Positions 8,577 to 16,381 of a stretch of 64,000 bases of DNA are shown piece by piece. The stretch's first letter is position 1, and the number at the start of each line of letters is the position of its first letter. The notes beneath the pieces were generated by a model that was given only the letters and a program-made list of their open reading frames with translations, searched no databases and was not told the origin of the DNA. Location of the stretch: assembly GCA_050246735.1 (NCBI GenBank), contig JBFWVM010000018.1:43384-107383 (forward strand). The letters run 5' to 3'. Origin of the DNA: Taklimakanibacter sp050246735. GTDB taxonomy: Bacteria; Pseudomonadota; Alphaproteobacteria; Rhizobiales; Aestuariivirgaceae. The translations under genes and the position numbers were made by a program.

Positions 8577-9475
8577 GCCGGAAGACCTTCGACGAAATCG
8601 CCGAGCCGCGGGAGCTTCGGCAGCCGATGGTTCAGCGCCCGCTCAACGGCTTCCAGCTCCCAGCGCCCGTCGGTGCGGACGTCCACCTCGATCGCGCTCG
8701 GCGCGATGATCTCGATACGGTTGCCATAGGCCTGGAACACCTGGCCGCTGGCCGGGCAGTCGGCAAGCGCCAGCCAGCAGATCAGGGGCGCCACGTTGTC
8801 CGGCGAGAAGACGTCGAAGACGCCCTCCGGCGGCGGCTGCAGCGATGTCTCGATCCGGGTGCGGGCGGACGGCGAGACGGCGTTCGAGCGCACGCCGTAG
8901 CGGATACCCTCCAGAGCGAGCGTGCGCGACAGGCCGACGACGGCGAGCTTGGCCGAGGCATAGTTCGCCTGACCGAAATTGCCGATGAGGCCGGCGAGCG
9001 ACGTGGTGTGGACGATGGAGGCCGCCACCTTGCGTCCGGTCTTGGATTCGTTGCGCCAGAACTCCATCGCGTGGCGGGAAGGCGCCGCGTGGCCCTTGAG
9101 ATGGACGCGGATGACGGTGTCCCATTCCGCTTCCGACATGTTCGCGAAAAGCCGGTCGCGCAGGATGCCGGCATTGTTGACGAGGATATCGAGGCCGCCG
9201 AAGGCCGCTATGGCCGTCTCCACCAGGGATTTCGCTTCCGACCAGTCGGCGACGTCGTGGCCGCTCGCCACCGCCTTGCCGCCCGCCTCCACGATCTCGG
9301 CCACGACCGACTGCGCCGGGGAGGCGTCGCGGCCGACGCCGCTCAGATCGGCGCCGAGATCGTTGACCACCACCGCCGCCCCCTGCCGGGCAAGAGCCAG
9401 GGCATAGGACCGTCCGAGCCCGCGTCCGCCGCCGGTGACGATCGCGGTTCTTCCTTCGAGCCGGCGTGCCGCCAT
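8573..9475 (-). CDS. SDR-family 3-hydroxyacyl-CoA dehydrogenase-like oxidoreductase
   Basis: A 300-residue Rossmann-fold enzyme, first gene of the minus-strand operon. The NAD(P) loop TGGGRGLG at residues 14-21 followed by RSYALALARQG and VVVNDLGAD is the signature of the dehydrogenase half of MFE-2 (multifunctional enzyme 2). The NNAG motif, a catalytic Ser in HTTSLAG and the YASAK Tyr/Lys pair are intact. It probably oxidises a 3-hydroxyacyl-CoA made by the hydratases downstream. ATG at 9475 follows GGAG at good spacing. The promoter region with operator A lies about 170 bases upstream. Confidence 0.92.
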   Translation of the reverse strand: MAARRLEGRTAIVTGGGRGLGRSYALALARQGAAVVVNDLGADLSGVGRDASPAQSVVAEIVEAGGKAVASGHDVADWSEAKSLVETAIAAFGGLDILVNNAGILRDRLFANMSEAEWDTVIRVHLKGHAAPSRHAMEFWRNESKTGRKVAASIVHTTSLAGLIGNFGQANYASAKLAVVGLSRTLALEGIRYGVRSNAVSPSARTRIETSLQPPPEGVFDVFSPDNVAPLICWLALADCPASGQVFQAYGNRIEIIAPSAIEVDVRTDGRWELEAVERALNHRLPKLPRLGDFVEGLPA

Positions 9476-9643
9476 CAGCTGTTCTCCGTCACGGCCGGCG
9501 CGGCAGCGATGCCGGACAACGGTACCTTGTGGTGTGTCAAATCCGCCTCGGCGACTTCCTGCAACCCCGTCGGGCCGGGCCTGAGGGCCGGATTCTCCGC
9601 AAAGTCCCCCCGTGCCCGCCGATCTTGACTGTACTAAACAAAA

Positions 9644-9663
9644 TGAATATGAAGTCAATATCA
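9644..9663. promoter_or_regulatory. Operator A: dyad-symmetric TetR-type site between SDR operon and aminotransferase
   Basis: TGAATATGAAGTCAATATCA, symmetric as TGA-N3-TGA-N2-TCA-N3-TCA, flanked by A-rich and T-rich runs. Identical to operators B and C and one base from D. A rightward promoter TTGACT (9625-9630) -N17- TATGAA (9648-9653) overlaps it, so a bound regulator would block the aminotransferase start at 9716. It may also control the SDR operon, whose first ATG is 168 bases to the left. The regulator at 11186-11899 is the obvious binder, by inference. Confidence 0.85.
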
Positions 9664-9715
9664 ATTTTGTCGGCGAGGCCCGGGCCGCGCTGCGACGCAA
9701 GACGAGGCTTCCAGG

Positions 9716-10921
9716 ATGGCGCGGCCGACATTCTCGCGCTGGATTTCCGCCAGCAACGACATCACCCGGCAGTTCCTGTCGCTCGGCGTCCGGCCGGACT
9801 TCATCAGCATGGCCGGCGGGCTCCCCGCCGCCGAGCTCTATCCGGCGGCGGCGATCTCGCAGGCGGCGGAAAGCGCCCTGGCGCGCTGGGGCGGCAAGGC
9901 GCTCGAATATGGTCCGGTCGAAGGCTTCCAGCCGCTGCGCCAGCACATCGCCGAGAGGGTGGGCCGGCAGACGGGATGCTCGCTCGCCGGCGACAACGTG
10001 CTGCTCACCGTCGGCGCCATGCAGGGGCTCGACCTCCTGGGCAAGGTGCTCCTCGACCAGGGCGACCTGGTGGTCGCGCAGTTCCCGACCTATGTCGGCG
10101 CGCTCGATGCCTGGCGCCCCAGGCTTCCGTCCTACCAGCCGCTCGACTGGGCGGCGGAGGGCGCCACCACCGTCGACGTGCTGCGCAGGGCCAAGTTCGT
10201 CTATACCGTGCCGAACTACTCCAATCCGACCGGCGCGCTCGTTCCCGAGGCGGCACGGCAGGCCCTGCTCGAGAAGGCGATGGCGGCCGGCACATGGCTG
10301 GTCGAGGACGATCCCTACCGCGCGCTGCAGCTCGACGGCGCGACGGGCCCCGGCCTCCTCGAGCTCCATGGCCGCTTGGAGAAGGGCAGGCCCTACCGGG
10401 GGCCGGTGGTCTATCTCGGCACCCTGTCGAAGAGCATCGCGCCCGGCCTGCGGGTCGGCTGGACGGTCGCCGCCCCCGAGCTGATCCGGGCGCTGGTGCT
10501 CGCCAAGCAGTCGTCCGACCTGGCGAGCCCGATGCTGACCCAGGCGATCGCGCTCGAGCTCCTCGAAGCCGACTTCGAGCTGACGCACGTGCCGGACATC
10601 GTGCGCCACTACCGGCAGAGGCGCGACGCGCTCTGCGCCGCGGCGGCGGCCGAGCTCGGCGCGTGGTTCGAATGGGAAACGCCGCCCGGCGGCATGTTCG
10701 TGTGGATGCGCCGGCGCGATCCCGCGATCGACACCGATGCGCTCTACGATTTCGCGTTGGCGGAGAAGGTCGCCTTCGTTCCCGGAAGCGTCTTCGATCC
10801 CGCCGGCCGGCTGCGCTCGGCGCTGCGCCTGAACTTCACCCGCAGCGCGCCCGCCGTGCTCGAAGAAGGCGTCGCGCGGCTGGCGGCGGCGACGAAGAGC
10901 TATCTCGGTTCCCGCCCGTGA
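9716..10921 (+). CDS. PLP-dependent aminotransferase (class I/II, 2-aminoadipate/MocR-like fold)
   Basis: A 401-residue fold-type I aminotransferase. The Schiff-base lysine is K239 in GTLSKSIAPGLRVGW; PNYSNPTG (about 167-173) and VEDDPY (196-201) carry the cofactor Asn and Asp/Tyr contacts, and an Arg near the C-terminus (LRLNF) would bind the substrate carboxylate. There is no N-terminal HTH, so it is an enzyme and not a MocR regulator. It stands alone on the plus strand, divergent from the SDR operon, with operator A 52 bases before its ATG. It probably converts an amino substrate to the 2-oxo acid that feeds the CoA pathway. Amino-acid preference is unknown. Confidence 0.92.
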   Translation: MARPTFSRWISASNDITRQFLSLGVRPDFISMAGGLPAAELYPAAAISQAAESALARWGGKALEYGPVEGFQPLRQHIAERVGRQTGCSLAGDNVLLTVGAMQGLDLLGKVLLDQGDLVVAQFPTYVGALDAWRPRLPSYQPLDWAAEGATTVDVLRRAKFVYTVPNYSNPTGALVPEAARQALLEKAMAAGTWLVEDDPYRALQLDGATGPGLLELHGRLEKGRPYRGPVVYLGTLSKSIAPGLRVGWTVAAPELIRALVLAKQSSDLASPMLTQAIALELLEADFELTHVPDIVRHYRQRRDALCAAAAAELGAWFEWETPPGGMFVWMRRRDPAIDTDALYDFALAEKVAFVPGSVFDPAGRLRSALRLNFTRSAPAVLEEGVARLAAATKSYLGSRP

Positions 10922-10992
10922 GCCCGTGGTCCGCTGCTCAGCGGGCCATCAGATGCACGCATCTTGTTGTCCTCGGGCGCACTCTTCTCCAT

Positions 10993-11127
10993 CCGTCATG
11001 CCGGCGAAAGCCGGCACCCCCTGAACAAGAGCCGGCGGGCGGCGCCACGGAGGGCATTTGCGCTTTGCCGGAAACAGCACCCGCCCGTGGCTTATTCAGG
11101 GGCCCCCGACTTTCGTCGGAGTGACGG
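10993..11127. repeat. REP/MITE-like imperfect inverted-repeat element
   Basis: Between the aminotransferase and the TetR gene lies a 135-base element whose two ends are inverted copies. The left arm starts CCGTCATGCCGGCGAAAG and continues to CCCCTGAACAAG; the right arm ends CTTTCGTCGGAGTGACGG and holds TTATTCAGGGG. Each arm also has its own small hairpin (CCGGCGAAAGCCGG; CCGACTTTCGTCGG). This is the form of bacterial intergenic palindromic elements. It codes for nothing convincing and may end transcription of the two convergent flanking genes. Confidence 0.72.
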
Positions 11128-11185
11128 AAAGGTGAACGCCGGCGACTTGCACTCTCGTGAAGGATTGGTCGTGCCTCCGGCAGGC

Positions 11186-11899
11186 TCAGCGGGGCGGGGG
11201 GTCCTTGCCGTAGACGGCGCGGTACCAGAGGGTCGACAGCATGAGGGCGAGATCGTCGGCATGCGAGGGGTCTTCCTCATGGAAGAGGGCATCGCGCCCG
11301 ACGATGATCGAATAGAGATAGTGGAAGACCATGCTTTCCAGGGCATGCGCCACCGCCAGCGGCGAACCCGGCATGCCCTGCTTGTAGTTGCCGCGCCGCT
11401 CGATCGAGCGCGCCAGGCTCTCGATCCATTGCTGATGCCGCGGCCGCCACAGCTCGCGGAATTCCGGCAGCTGGCTCTGGAGCTGGACGTGGCATTGCAG
11501 GAGCCCGGGATTGGTCCGGTAGGCCGCGACGAAGGAGCGGTTGGTGTTCAGGATCGCGTCGAACTCCGTCGTGCCGCGGCCGACCAGCTTCGCCTGCTCG
11601 TACAGGAACTCGTCGAACTCCAGCACGACCTCGGTCGCGATCGCGTTCTTGTCCCGGTAATAGACGTAGAAGGTACCCAGAGCGACCTTGGCGTAGGCGC
11701 AGATGTCGGAGACCTTGGTGTCCTGGTAGCCGATGTCCTCCAGGGCGCGGGCGGCGGCGATCTTCAGGCGATACTTCGTGCGGTCGCCCTTCGACGCGAA
11801 GGCGAAGGTCTCGAGGCCGGTCGCCAGGTGATCGGCATATCTGATGCCGCCATATGCCCGGGCCGCCAATTTATCGTCTTGCCTGGCCTGCTGCGCCAT
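11186..11899 (-). CDS. TetR/AcrR-family transcriptional regulator (probable regulator of the island)
   Basis: A 237-residue regulator with a TetR helix-turn-helix at about residues 44-90 (RLKIAAARALEDIGYQDTKV, then SDICAYAKVALGTFYVYYRDK) and a C-terminal ligand domain. The 40-residue N-terminal extension before the HTH is longer than usual. Start ATG at 11899 (MAQQARQDDK) with a GGGAGGG element; an ATG at 11974 is less likely. It is divergent from the thiolase-like operon, with operator B 91 bases upstream, and a degenerate half-site near 11943-11951. As the only regulator inside the island it is the likely binder of all four operators. The ligand may be a CoA thioester, by analogy with FadR/PaaR-type TetR proteins; that is conjecture. 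Confidence 0.92.
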   Translation of the reverse strand: MAQQARQDDKLAARAYGGIRYADHLATGLETFAFASKGDRTKYRLKIAAARALEDIGYQDTKVSDICAYAKVALGTFYVYYRDKNAIATEVVLEFDEFLYEQAKLVGRGTTEFDAILNTNRSFVAAYRTNPGLLQCHVQLQSQLPEFRELWRPRHQQWIESLARSIERRGNYKQGMPGSPLAVAHALESMVFHYLYSIIVGRDALFHEEDPSHADDLALMLSTLWYRAVYGKDPPPR

Positions 11900-11990
11900 A
11901 GGAAAACCCTCCCGGGGCGATATTGCACCCGGACCGTGTTTTATCAATATCCCGCCGGCCGGCGCCCCGGGCAAAAATCGGCGAAAAAAT

Positions 11991-12010
11991 TGATATTGAC
12001 TTCATATTCA
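11991..12010. promoter_or_regulatory. Operator B with overlapping promoter for the thiolase-like operon
   Basis: Exact reverse complement of the 20-base operator A. A rightward promoter TTGATA (11990-11995) -N18- TATAAT (12014-12019) overlaps it, with a consensus -10 box. It sits between the TetR start at 11899 and the thiolase-like ATG at 12118, so one site could give both autoregulation and control of the rightward operon. Confidence 0.87.
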
Positions 12011-12117
12011 TATTATAATGATCTCCGATTCCACGGCCCGATGCAAGCGCTGGCGGCCGGTTCCTCGCTGGGCCTTCCGCGCGGCGGGATTTCGAAGTCG
12101 GGACAAACACGCTCGTC

Positions 12118-13278
12118 ATGCCGCATCCCCTGACCACCTCGCCCGTCTATATCGCCGGCGTCGCCGAAACGCCCCTCGGCAAGGTCCTCGACCAGAGCGA
12201 GTTCTCCATGGTCGCCCTCGCCGCCCGCGAAGCCCTGGCCGAAGCGGGGCTCCAACTGCGCGACGTCGATGCGCTGTTCACCAACTACATGGGCGAGGAA
12301 GGCTCGGTGCAGCTCGGCGAATATCTGGGGCTGCGTCCGCGCTACGCCGAATCGTCCGACATGGGCGGCGCCTCGTTCGAGTTCTTCGTCCATCATGCGA
12401 TGACGGCGGTCGCGGCCGGGCGCTGCGACGTCGCGCTGATCGGCTACGCCTCGCGCCAGCGCAGCCGCCGCAACCGCAAGAAGGCGGCGACAGCGCTCGA
12501 CGGCTCGCTCGCGGCGCAGTTCGAGACGCCCTTCGGCATACATTTCCCCATCGGCCACTATGCGCTGAGCGCCGCGCGCTACATGCACCAGTACGGCGCC
12601 ACGCTTGAGCATCTCGCCGAAGTCGCGGTGGCGGCGCGGCAATGGGCGGCGCTCAATCCCAAGGCCTGGATACGCGAGCCCCTGTCCATCGCCGACGTCA
12701 TGTCCTCGCCGATGCTGTGCGACCCGCTGCGCAAGCTCGATTGCTGCCTCATCACCGACGGCGGCGGCGCCGTCGTCGTGACCGGCAGGGAGCGGGCACG
12801 CGATGCCGCCAAGCGGCCGGTCCGGGTGCTCGGCGCCGGCGAGAGCCACCAGCAATGGCATGTCGCGCAATGCCCCGACCTCACCGTGACGCCGGGCCTG
12901 GCCTCGGGCCGCGACGCGTTCGCCATGGCCGGGATCAGGCCGTCCGACGTCGACGTGCTCGAGCCCTATGACAACTTCACCCATGCGGTGCTGCTCTATC
13001 TCGAGGACCTCGGCTTCTGCGGCAAGGGCGAGGCGGGGGCTTTCGTCGCCGAGGGACGGCTCAGGCCCGGCGGCAGCCTGCCGTCCATGACGTCCGGCGG
13101 CGGCCTCTCCTATTGCCATCCGGGCGCGCTCGGCATCCTGCTGCTCGTCGAGGCGGTCCGCCAGCTGCGCGGCGAGGCCGGCGACCGGCAGGTGCCCGGC
13201 GCCGAGATCGCCGTGGCGCACGGCACCGGCGGCCTCGCTTTCTCGACAGCCTCAACCGTGGTGCTCGCCCGTGACTGA
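12118..13278 (+). CDS. Thiolase-fold protein lacking the catalytic cysteines (SCP2/Ltp2-like; probable aldolase or lyase)
   Basis: A 386-residue thiolase-superfamily protein. Where thiolases carry the N-terminal nucleophilic Cys, this one reads SSDMGGASFEFF (residues 79-90), and the C-terminal Cys position reads AHGTGG (367-372); the GGGLSYCHPGALG segment keeps the active-site His334. Proteins of this shape paired with a DUF35 partner include the steroid retro-aldolase Ltp2, so C-C cleavage by retro-aldol rather than thiolysis is plausible. First gene of the plus-strand operon under operator B; its end overlaps the DUF35 gene by 8 bases. Fold assignment is firm, the reaction is inferred. Confidence 0.88.
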   Translation: MPHPLTTSPVYIAGVAETPLGKVLDQSEFSMVALAAREALAEAGLQLRDVDALFTNYMGEEGSVQLGEYLGLRPRYAESSDMGGASFEFFVHHAMTAVAAGRCDVALIGYASRQRSRRNRKKAATALDGSLAAQFETPFGIHFPIGHYALSAARYMHQYGATLEHLAEVAVAARQWAALNPKAWIREPLSIADVMSSPMLCDPLRKLDCCLITDGGGAVVVTGRERARDAAKRPVRVLGAGESHQQWHVAQCPDLTVTPGLASGRDAFAMAGIRPSDVDVLEPYDNFTHAVLLYLEDLGFCGKGEAGAFVAEGRLRPGGSLPSMTSGGGLSYCHPGALGILLLVEAVRQLRGEAGDRQVPGAEIAVAHGTGGLAFSTASTVVLARD

Positions 13279-13681
13279 CAAGACGGCCTTCTCAGATATC
13301 GGCGCCGCCGATCCGACGACCGAGCCGTTCTGGCAGGCCTGTGCCGAGAGGCGGCTGATCGTCCAGCGCTGCACGGCCTGCGGGGCGCATCAGTTCTACC
13401 CGCGGCCGTTCTGCCTCGCCTGCGAGAGCGGATCGCTGGAATGGGTCGAGGCCAGGGGCTCGGGCACGATCTACTCCCTGACCACGGTGCGCATACCGGT
13501 CACCGGGGAGCTCCCGCCGCCCTATCTTCTCGCTCTGGTCGATCTCGACGAGGGGCCGCGGCTCCTGACCAATATCGAGGCGCCCGGCGCCCAGATCGGC
13601 GACCGCGTGACGCTCGCCTGGCGCGCCAGGGACGGCCTGCCGCCGCTGCCGGTGTTCAAGCCCGCCGGGCCGCGATCATGA
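13271..13681 (+). CDS. DUF35 OB-fold / zinc-ribbon protein, partner of the thiolase-like protein
   Basis: A 136-residue protein with a rubredoxin-like zinc ribbon (C34-x2-C37 and C48-x2-C51, in RCTACGAHQFYPRPFC and ACESG) followed by an OB-fold (GSGTIYSLTTVRIPV; PPYLLALVDLDEGPRL). Proteins of this family bind acyl-CoA thiolases or aldolases and are needed for their activity. The start is GTG at 13271, inside the end of the thiolase-like gene, and its stop overlaps the next ATG (ATGA at 13678-13681), so the three are translated together. Confidence 0.93.
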   Translation: MTDKTAFSDIGAADPTTEPFWQACAERRLIVQRCTACGAHQFYPRPFCLACESGSLEWVEARGSGTIYSLTTVRIPVTGELPPPYLLALVDLDEGPRLLTNIEAPGAQIGDRVTLAWRARDGLPPLPVFKPAGPRS

Positions 13682-14871
13682 CGGCGGTGAGAGGCGCCAG
13701 CGAGGACTGCGTCGCGCTCGTCGCCGACCTGATCCGCTTTCCGACCGTGTCCAGCAACTCCAACGGCGACCTCCTCGCCTATGTCCAGGCCTATCTGGCG
13801 CGCCACGGCGTCGCCAGCGACATCCTGTGGAACGAAGAGCGGACCAAGGGCAATCTCTGGGCGACGATCGGGCCCGCCGGCGTTCCCGGCGTCATCCTCT
13901 CCGGCCACAGCGACGTCGTGCCGGTCGAGGGCCAGGCCTGGACGAGCGATCCGTTCCGGCTGCGCGAAGCGGACGGCCGCCTCCACGGCCGCGGCGCCTG
14001 CGACATGAAGGGGTTCATCGGCGTCGTGCTCGCCGCCGTGCCGGCGCTGGTGAAGCGCAGCCTCAAGGCGCCGGTACATATCGCGATCTCCTATGACGAG
14101 GAGCTGGGCTGCACCGGGGTCAGGAGCCTCGTCGAGCGCATCGCGGCGATGGAGCCGAAGCCCGCCTTGTGCATCGTCGGCGAGCCGACGGGCATGCAGG
14201 TCATCATCGGCCACAAGGGCGGCGGCATGTTCCGCGTCGTGGTGAGCGGCAGGGGCGCCCATTCGAGCCTGGCGCCGTCGGCCGTCAACGCCATCGAGCA
14301 TGCCGCCTCGCTGATCGGCTATATCAGCGGCCTGTCCCACGCCCAGGCGAGGTCGGGACCGCACGACCACGGCTATGACGTGCCGCATACGACGCTGTCG
14401 GTGACGACGATCTCCGGCGGGACGGCCCTCAACATCATTCCCGACCGCTGCGAGTTCGGCTTCGACATACGCTCCCTGCCCGAGGTCGACGCGCGGGCGC
14501 TGGTCGACCAGATCCGCAGGCACGCCGAGACGACGGTGCTGCCGCGCATGAAGGCCGTGGCGCAGGAAGCCGCCATCGTGGTGGAGGACATCGTCCCCTT
14601 CGTCGGCCTGGCGACGGAGCCCGAGCATCCCGCCGTGACGTTCGTCAAGCGCCTCGCCGGCCGCAACGACCACGCGAAGGTCGCCTATGGCACCGAGGCC
14701 GGGCTGTTCAGCACCGTCGCCGGCGTCGTGTCGGTGGTCTGCGGCCCCGGCTCGATCGCGCAGGCGCACAAGCCCGACGAATATATCGCCCTGTCGGAGA
14801 TCGAGCGCTGCCGGCTGTTCATCGACAGGCTCGCCGGGCAGCTGGAATCGGCCGGCCTGCCCTGGCAATGA
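13678..14871 (+). CDS. M20-family amidohydrolase (acetylornithine deacetylase ArgE-like)
   Basis: A 397-residue zinc amidohydrolase. Metal and catalytic residues are in place: H77 and D79 in SGHSDVVPV, D109 in GRGACDMKG, E141/E142 in YDEELGC, and a C-terminal His in AQAHKPDEY. The lid or dimerisation domain lies in the middle (GKG-type ARGAHSSLAP segment). ArgE itself removes acetyl from acetylornithine, but this organism has argJ and the gene sits in a catabolic operon, so it probably hydrolyses a different N-acyl or carbamoyl amino acid made or imported by the island. ATG at 13678 overlaps the DUF35 stop. Confidence 0.9.
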   Translation: MTAVRGASEDCVALVADLIRFPTVSSNSNGDLLAYVQAYLARHGVASDILWNEERTKGNLWATIGPAGVPGVILSGHSDVVPVEGQAWTSDPFRLREADGRLHGRGACDMKGFIGVVLAAVPALVKRSLKAPVHIAISYDEELGCTGVRSLVERIAAMEPKPALCIVGEPTGMQVIIGHKGGGMFRVVVSGRGAHSSLAPSAVNAIEHAASLIGYISGLSHAQARSGPHDHGYDVPHTTLSVTTISGGTALNIIPDRCEFGFDIRSLPEVDARALVDQIRRHAETTVLPRMKAVAQEAAIVVEDIVPFVGLATEPEHPAVTFVKRLAGRNDHAKVAYGTEAGLFSTVAGVVSVVCGPGSIAQAHKPDEYIALSEIERCRLFIDRLAGQLESAGLPWQ

Positions 14872-14918
14872 AAGCCGCTTCCTGCCAAGAGCGGTGACTC
14901 CAACGCACGGAGGTGCAG

Positions 14919-15584
14919 ATGCCGACGACTGTCCATGCCGCCCGCCCCGAGGGCCTTGACCCGGAAATGACCGCGGCATGGTCGCGCATTCCGGTGACCA
15001 TCGCTTCGGACATCGCCAGCGGCCGCGTCATCGCCGATCCCCGGATCAGGCCGCTGCGCCCCTTCGCCTCCGGCAGGCGCCTCATCGGCCGGGCGGTGAC
15101 GGCCTGGTGCGAGCGCGCGGATTTCGGGCCGGTCCTGCATGCGATCGACCTCGCCGGGCCGGGCGAAATCGTGACGGTCGACGCCGGCGGCTGCCTGCAG
15201 ACCGCCTATTGCGGCGAGATTCTGTGCGGCGCGGCGCGGCGCAAGGGCATCGCCGGCCTCGTGATCGACGGGGCGGTCCGCGACATCGACACCATCGCCG
15301 GCTGGGACGATTTCCCGGTGTTTGCCCTGGGCAACACGGCAAGGGGCCCGCTTTCGAAGGAGCGCGGCTCGGTCAACGGCGAGATCGTCTTCGGCGGCGT
15401 GGCGGCACGGCCGGGCGATATCGTGCTCGGCGACAATGACGGCCTGGCGGTCATAGCGGCCGGCGAGGCGGCGGCGCTCCTGGCGCTCGCCGAGGAGCGC
15501 CTGCGCATGGAAGAGGAATGGGCGGGCGAGCTCGCCAGGGGCCGGTCCCTGGCCGACGTCTTCAGTGTTCCGGCCGCCGTCTAG
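14919..15584 (+). CDS. RraA-family aldolase/decarboxylase-like protein
   Basis: A 221-residue RraA-fold protein. The class II pyruvate aldolase signature, a Gly loop about 20 residues before an Arg-Asp pair, is visible (GEILCGAARRKGIAGLVI, then DGAVRDID). Relatives cleave 4-hydroxy-4-methyl-2-oxoglutarate or decarboxylate oxaloacetate with Mg2+. Here it would release pyruvate or a similar oxo acid. ATG at 14919 follows GGAGG; a GTG at 14913 is in frame. It lies 47 bases after the M20 stop, last in the operon. Its TAG overlaps the TAG of the convergent permease gene through the palindrome CTAG at 15581-15584. Confidence 0.88.
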   Translation: MPTTVHAARPEGLDPEMTAAWSRIPVTIASDIASGRVIADPRIRPLRPFASGRRLIGRAVTAWCERADFGPVLHAIDLAGPGEIVTVDAGGCLQTAYCGEILCGAARRKGIAGLVIDGAVRDIDTIAGWDDFPVFALGNTARGPLSKERGSVNGEIVFGGVAARPGDIVLGDNDGLAVIAAGEAAALLALAEERLRMEEEWAGELARGRSLADVFSVPAAV

Positions 15585-16381
15585 TTCCGGCCCTTCGACC
15601 GCAGGACCTGGACGAGCAGGATGCAGCCGGTCGATATCGCGATCAGGATCGTCGAAATCGCGGCGATCGTCGGATCTATCTGGTCGCGCAGGGTCGTGAA
15701 CATCCGGCGCGTGAGGGTTTCGGCGGTGCCTCCGGAAATGAAGAGGGCGACGATGATCTCGTCGAAGGAGGTAAGAAACGCGAGCAGTGCGGCGGAAACG
15801 ATCGAAAACCGGATCTGCGGGAAGGTGATGTCGAAGAACGCCCGCCAGCGCGGCGCGCCGAGGCTGCGGGCCGCCCTCTCGAGATTGGCGTCGAAGCTCT
15901 TGAGCGCCGAGGCGACCAGCGAGACCACGAAGGGCAGCGCCAGGGTCGAATGCGCGATCACGAGGCCCGTGGTCGTGTAGAGCAGGCCCAGCCGGGCATA
16001 GAGGAAGAACACCCCGATCGCGACGAAGATCACCGGGATGGCGAGCGGCGCGACCAGGGCGGCGAAGACGGCGGTGGCCACCGGTCCGCGGCTCAGCCAG
16101 AGGCCATAGGCGGCGGCCGTCCCCAAGGGGGTCGCGACGAGGGTCGCGGCCACGGCGACCTTCACCGACACCCAGGTCGCGCTGGTCCATTCGATGGAGT
16201 CCCAGTAGGCGGCGTACCAGCGCAGCGACCAGCCGGGCGGCGGAAAGGCCAGATAGCTGCTGTTGGAGAAGGACATCGGAATGATCAGCAATGTCGGGAC
16301 CAGCAGGTACAGCATGGCCAGCAGCGCCACGATCCAGAGCCACGGGCGGGGGCCTTCGGCCCAACGGCGCGACGCCCTCAT
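15581..16381 (-). CDS. ABC transporter permease, spermidine/putrescine (PotC) type
   Basis: A 266-residue inner-membrane permease with six predicted helices, starting RWAEGPRPWLWIVALLAMLY. The EAA coupling loop reads ERAARSLGAPRWRAFFDITFP. It is the second channel subunit of the importer encoded at 15581-19451. ATG at 16381 overlaps the PotB-like stop (ATGA). PotC-type partners import polyamines, but the same subfamily serves opines, phosphonates and other cations. Confidence 0.92.
   Translation of the reverse strand: MRASRRWAEGPRPWLWIVALLAMLYLLVPTLLIIPMSFSNSSYLAFPPPGWSLRWYAAYWDSIEWTSATWVSVKVAVAATLVATPLGTAAAYGLWLSRGPVATAVFAALVAPLAIPVIFVAIGVFFLYARLGLLYTTTGLVIAHSTLALPFVVSLVASALKSFDANLERAARSLGAPRWRAFFDITFPQIRFSIVSAALLAFLTSFDEIIVALFISGGTAETLTRRMFTTLRDQIDPTIAAISTILIAISTGCILLVQVLRSKGRN

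Noticed and set aside
9476..9643. Sigma70 promoter for the SDR operon at a perfect leftward TTGACA
   Set aside because: No acceptable -10 box lies 16-18 bases downstream of it.
12118..13278. Ordinary acetyl-CoA acetyltransferase
   Set aside because: Both catalytic cysteine positions are replaced, so the name would mislead.
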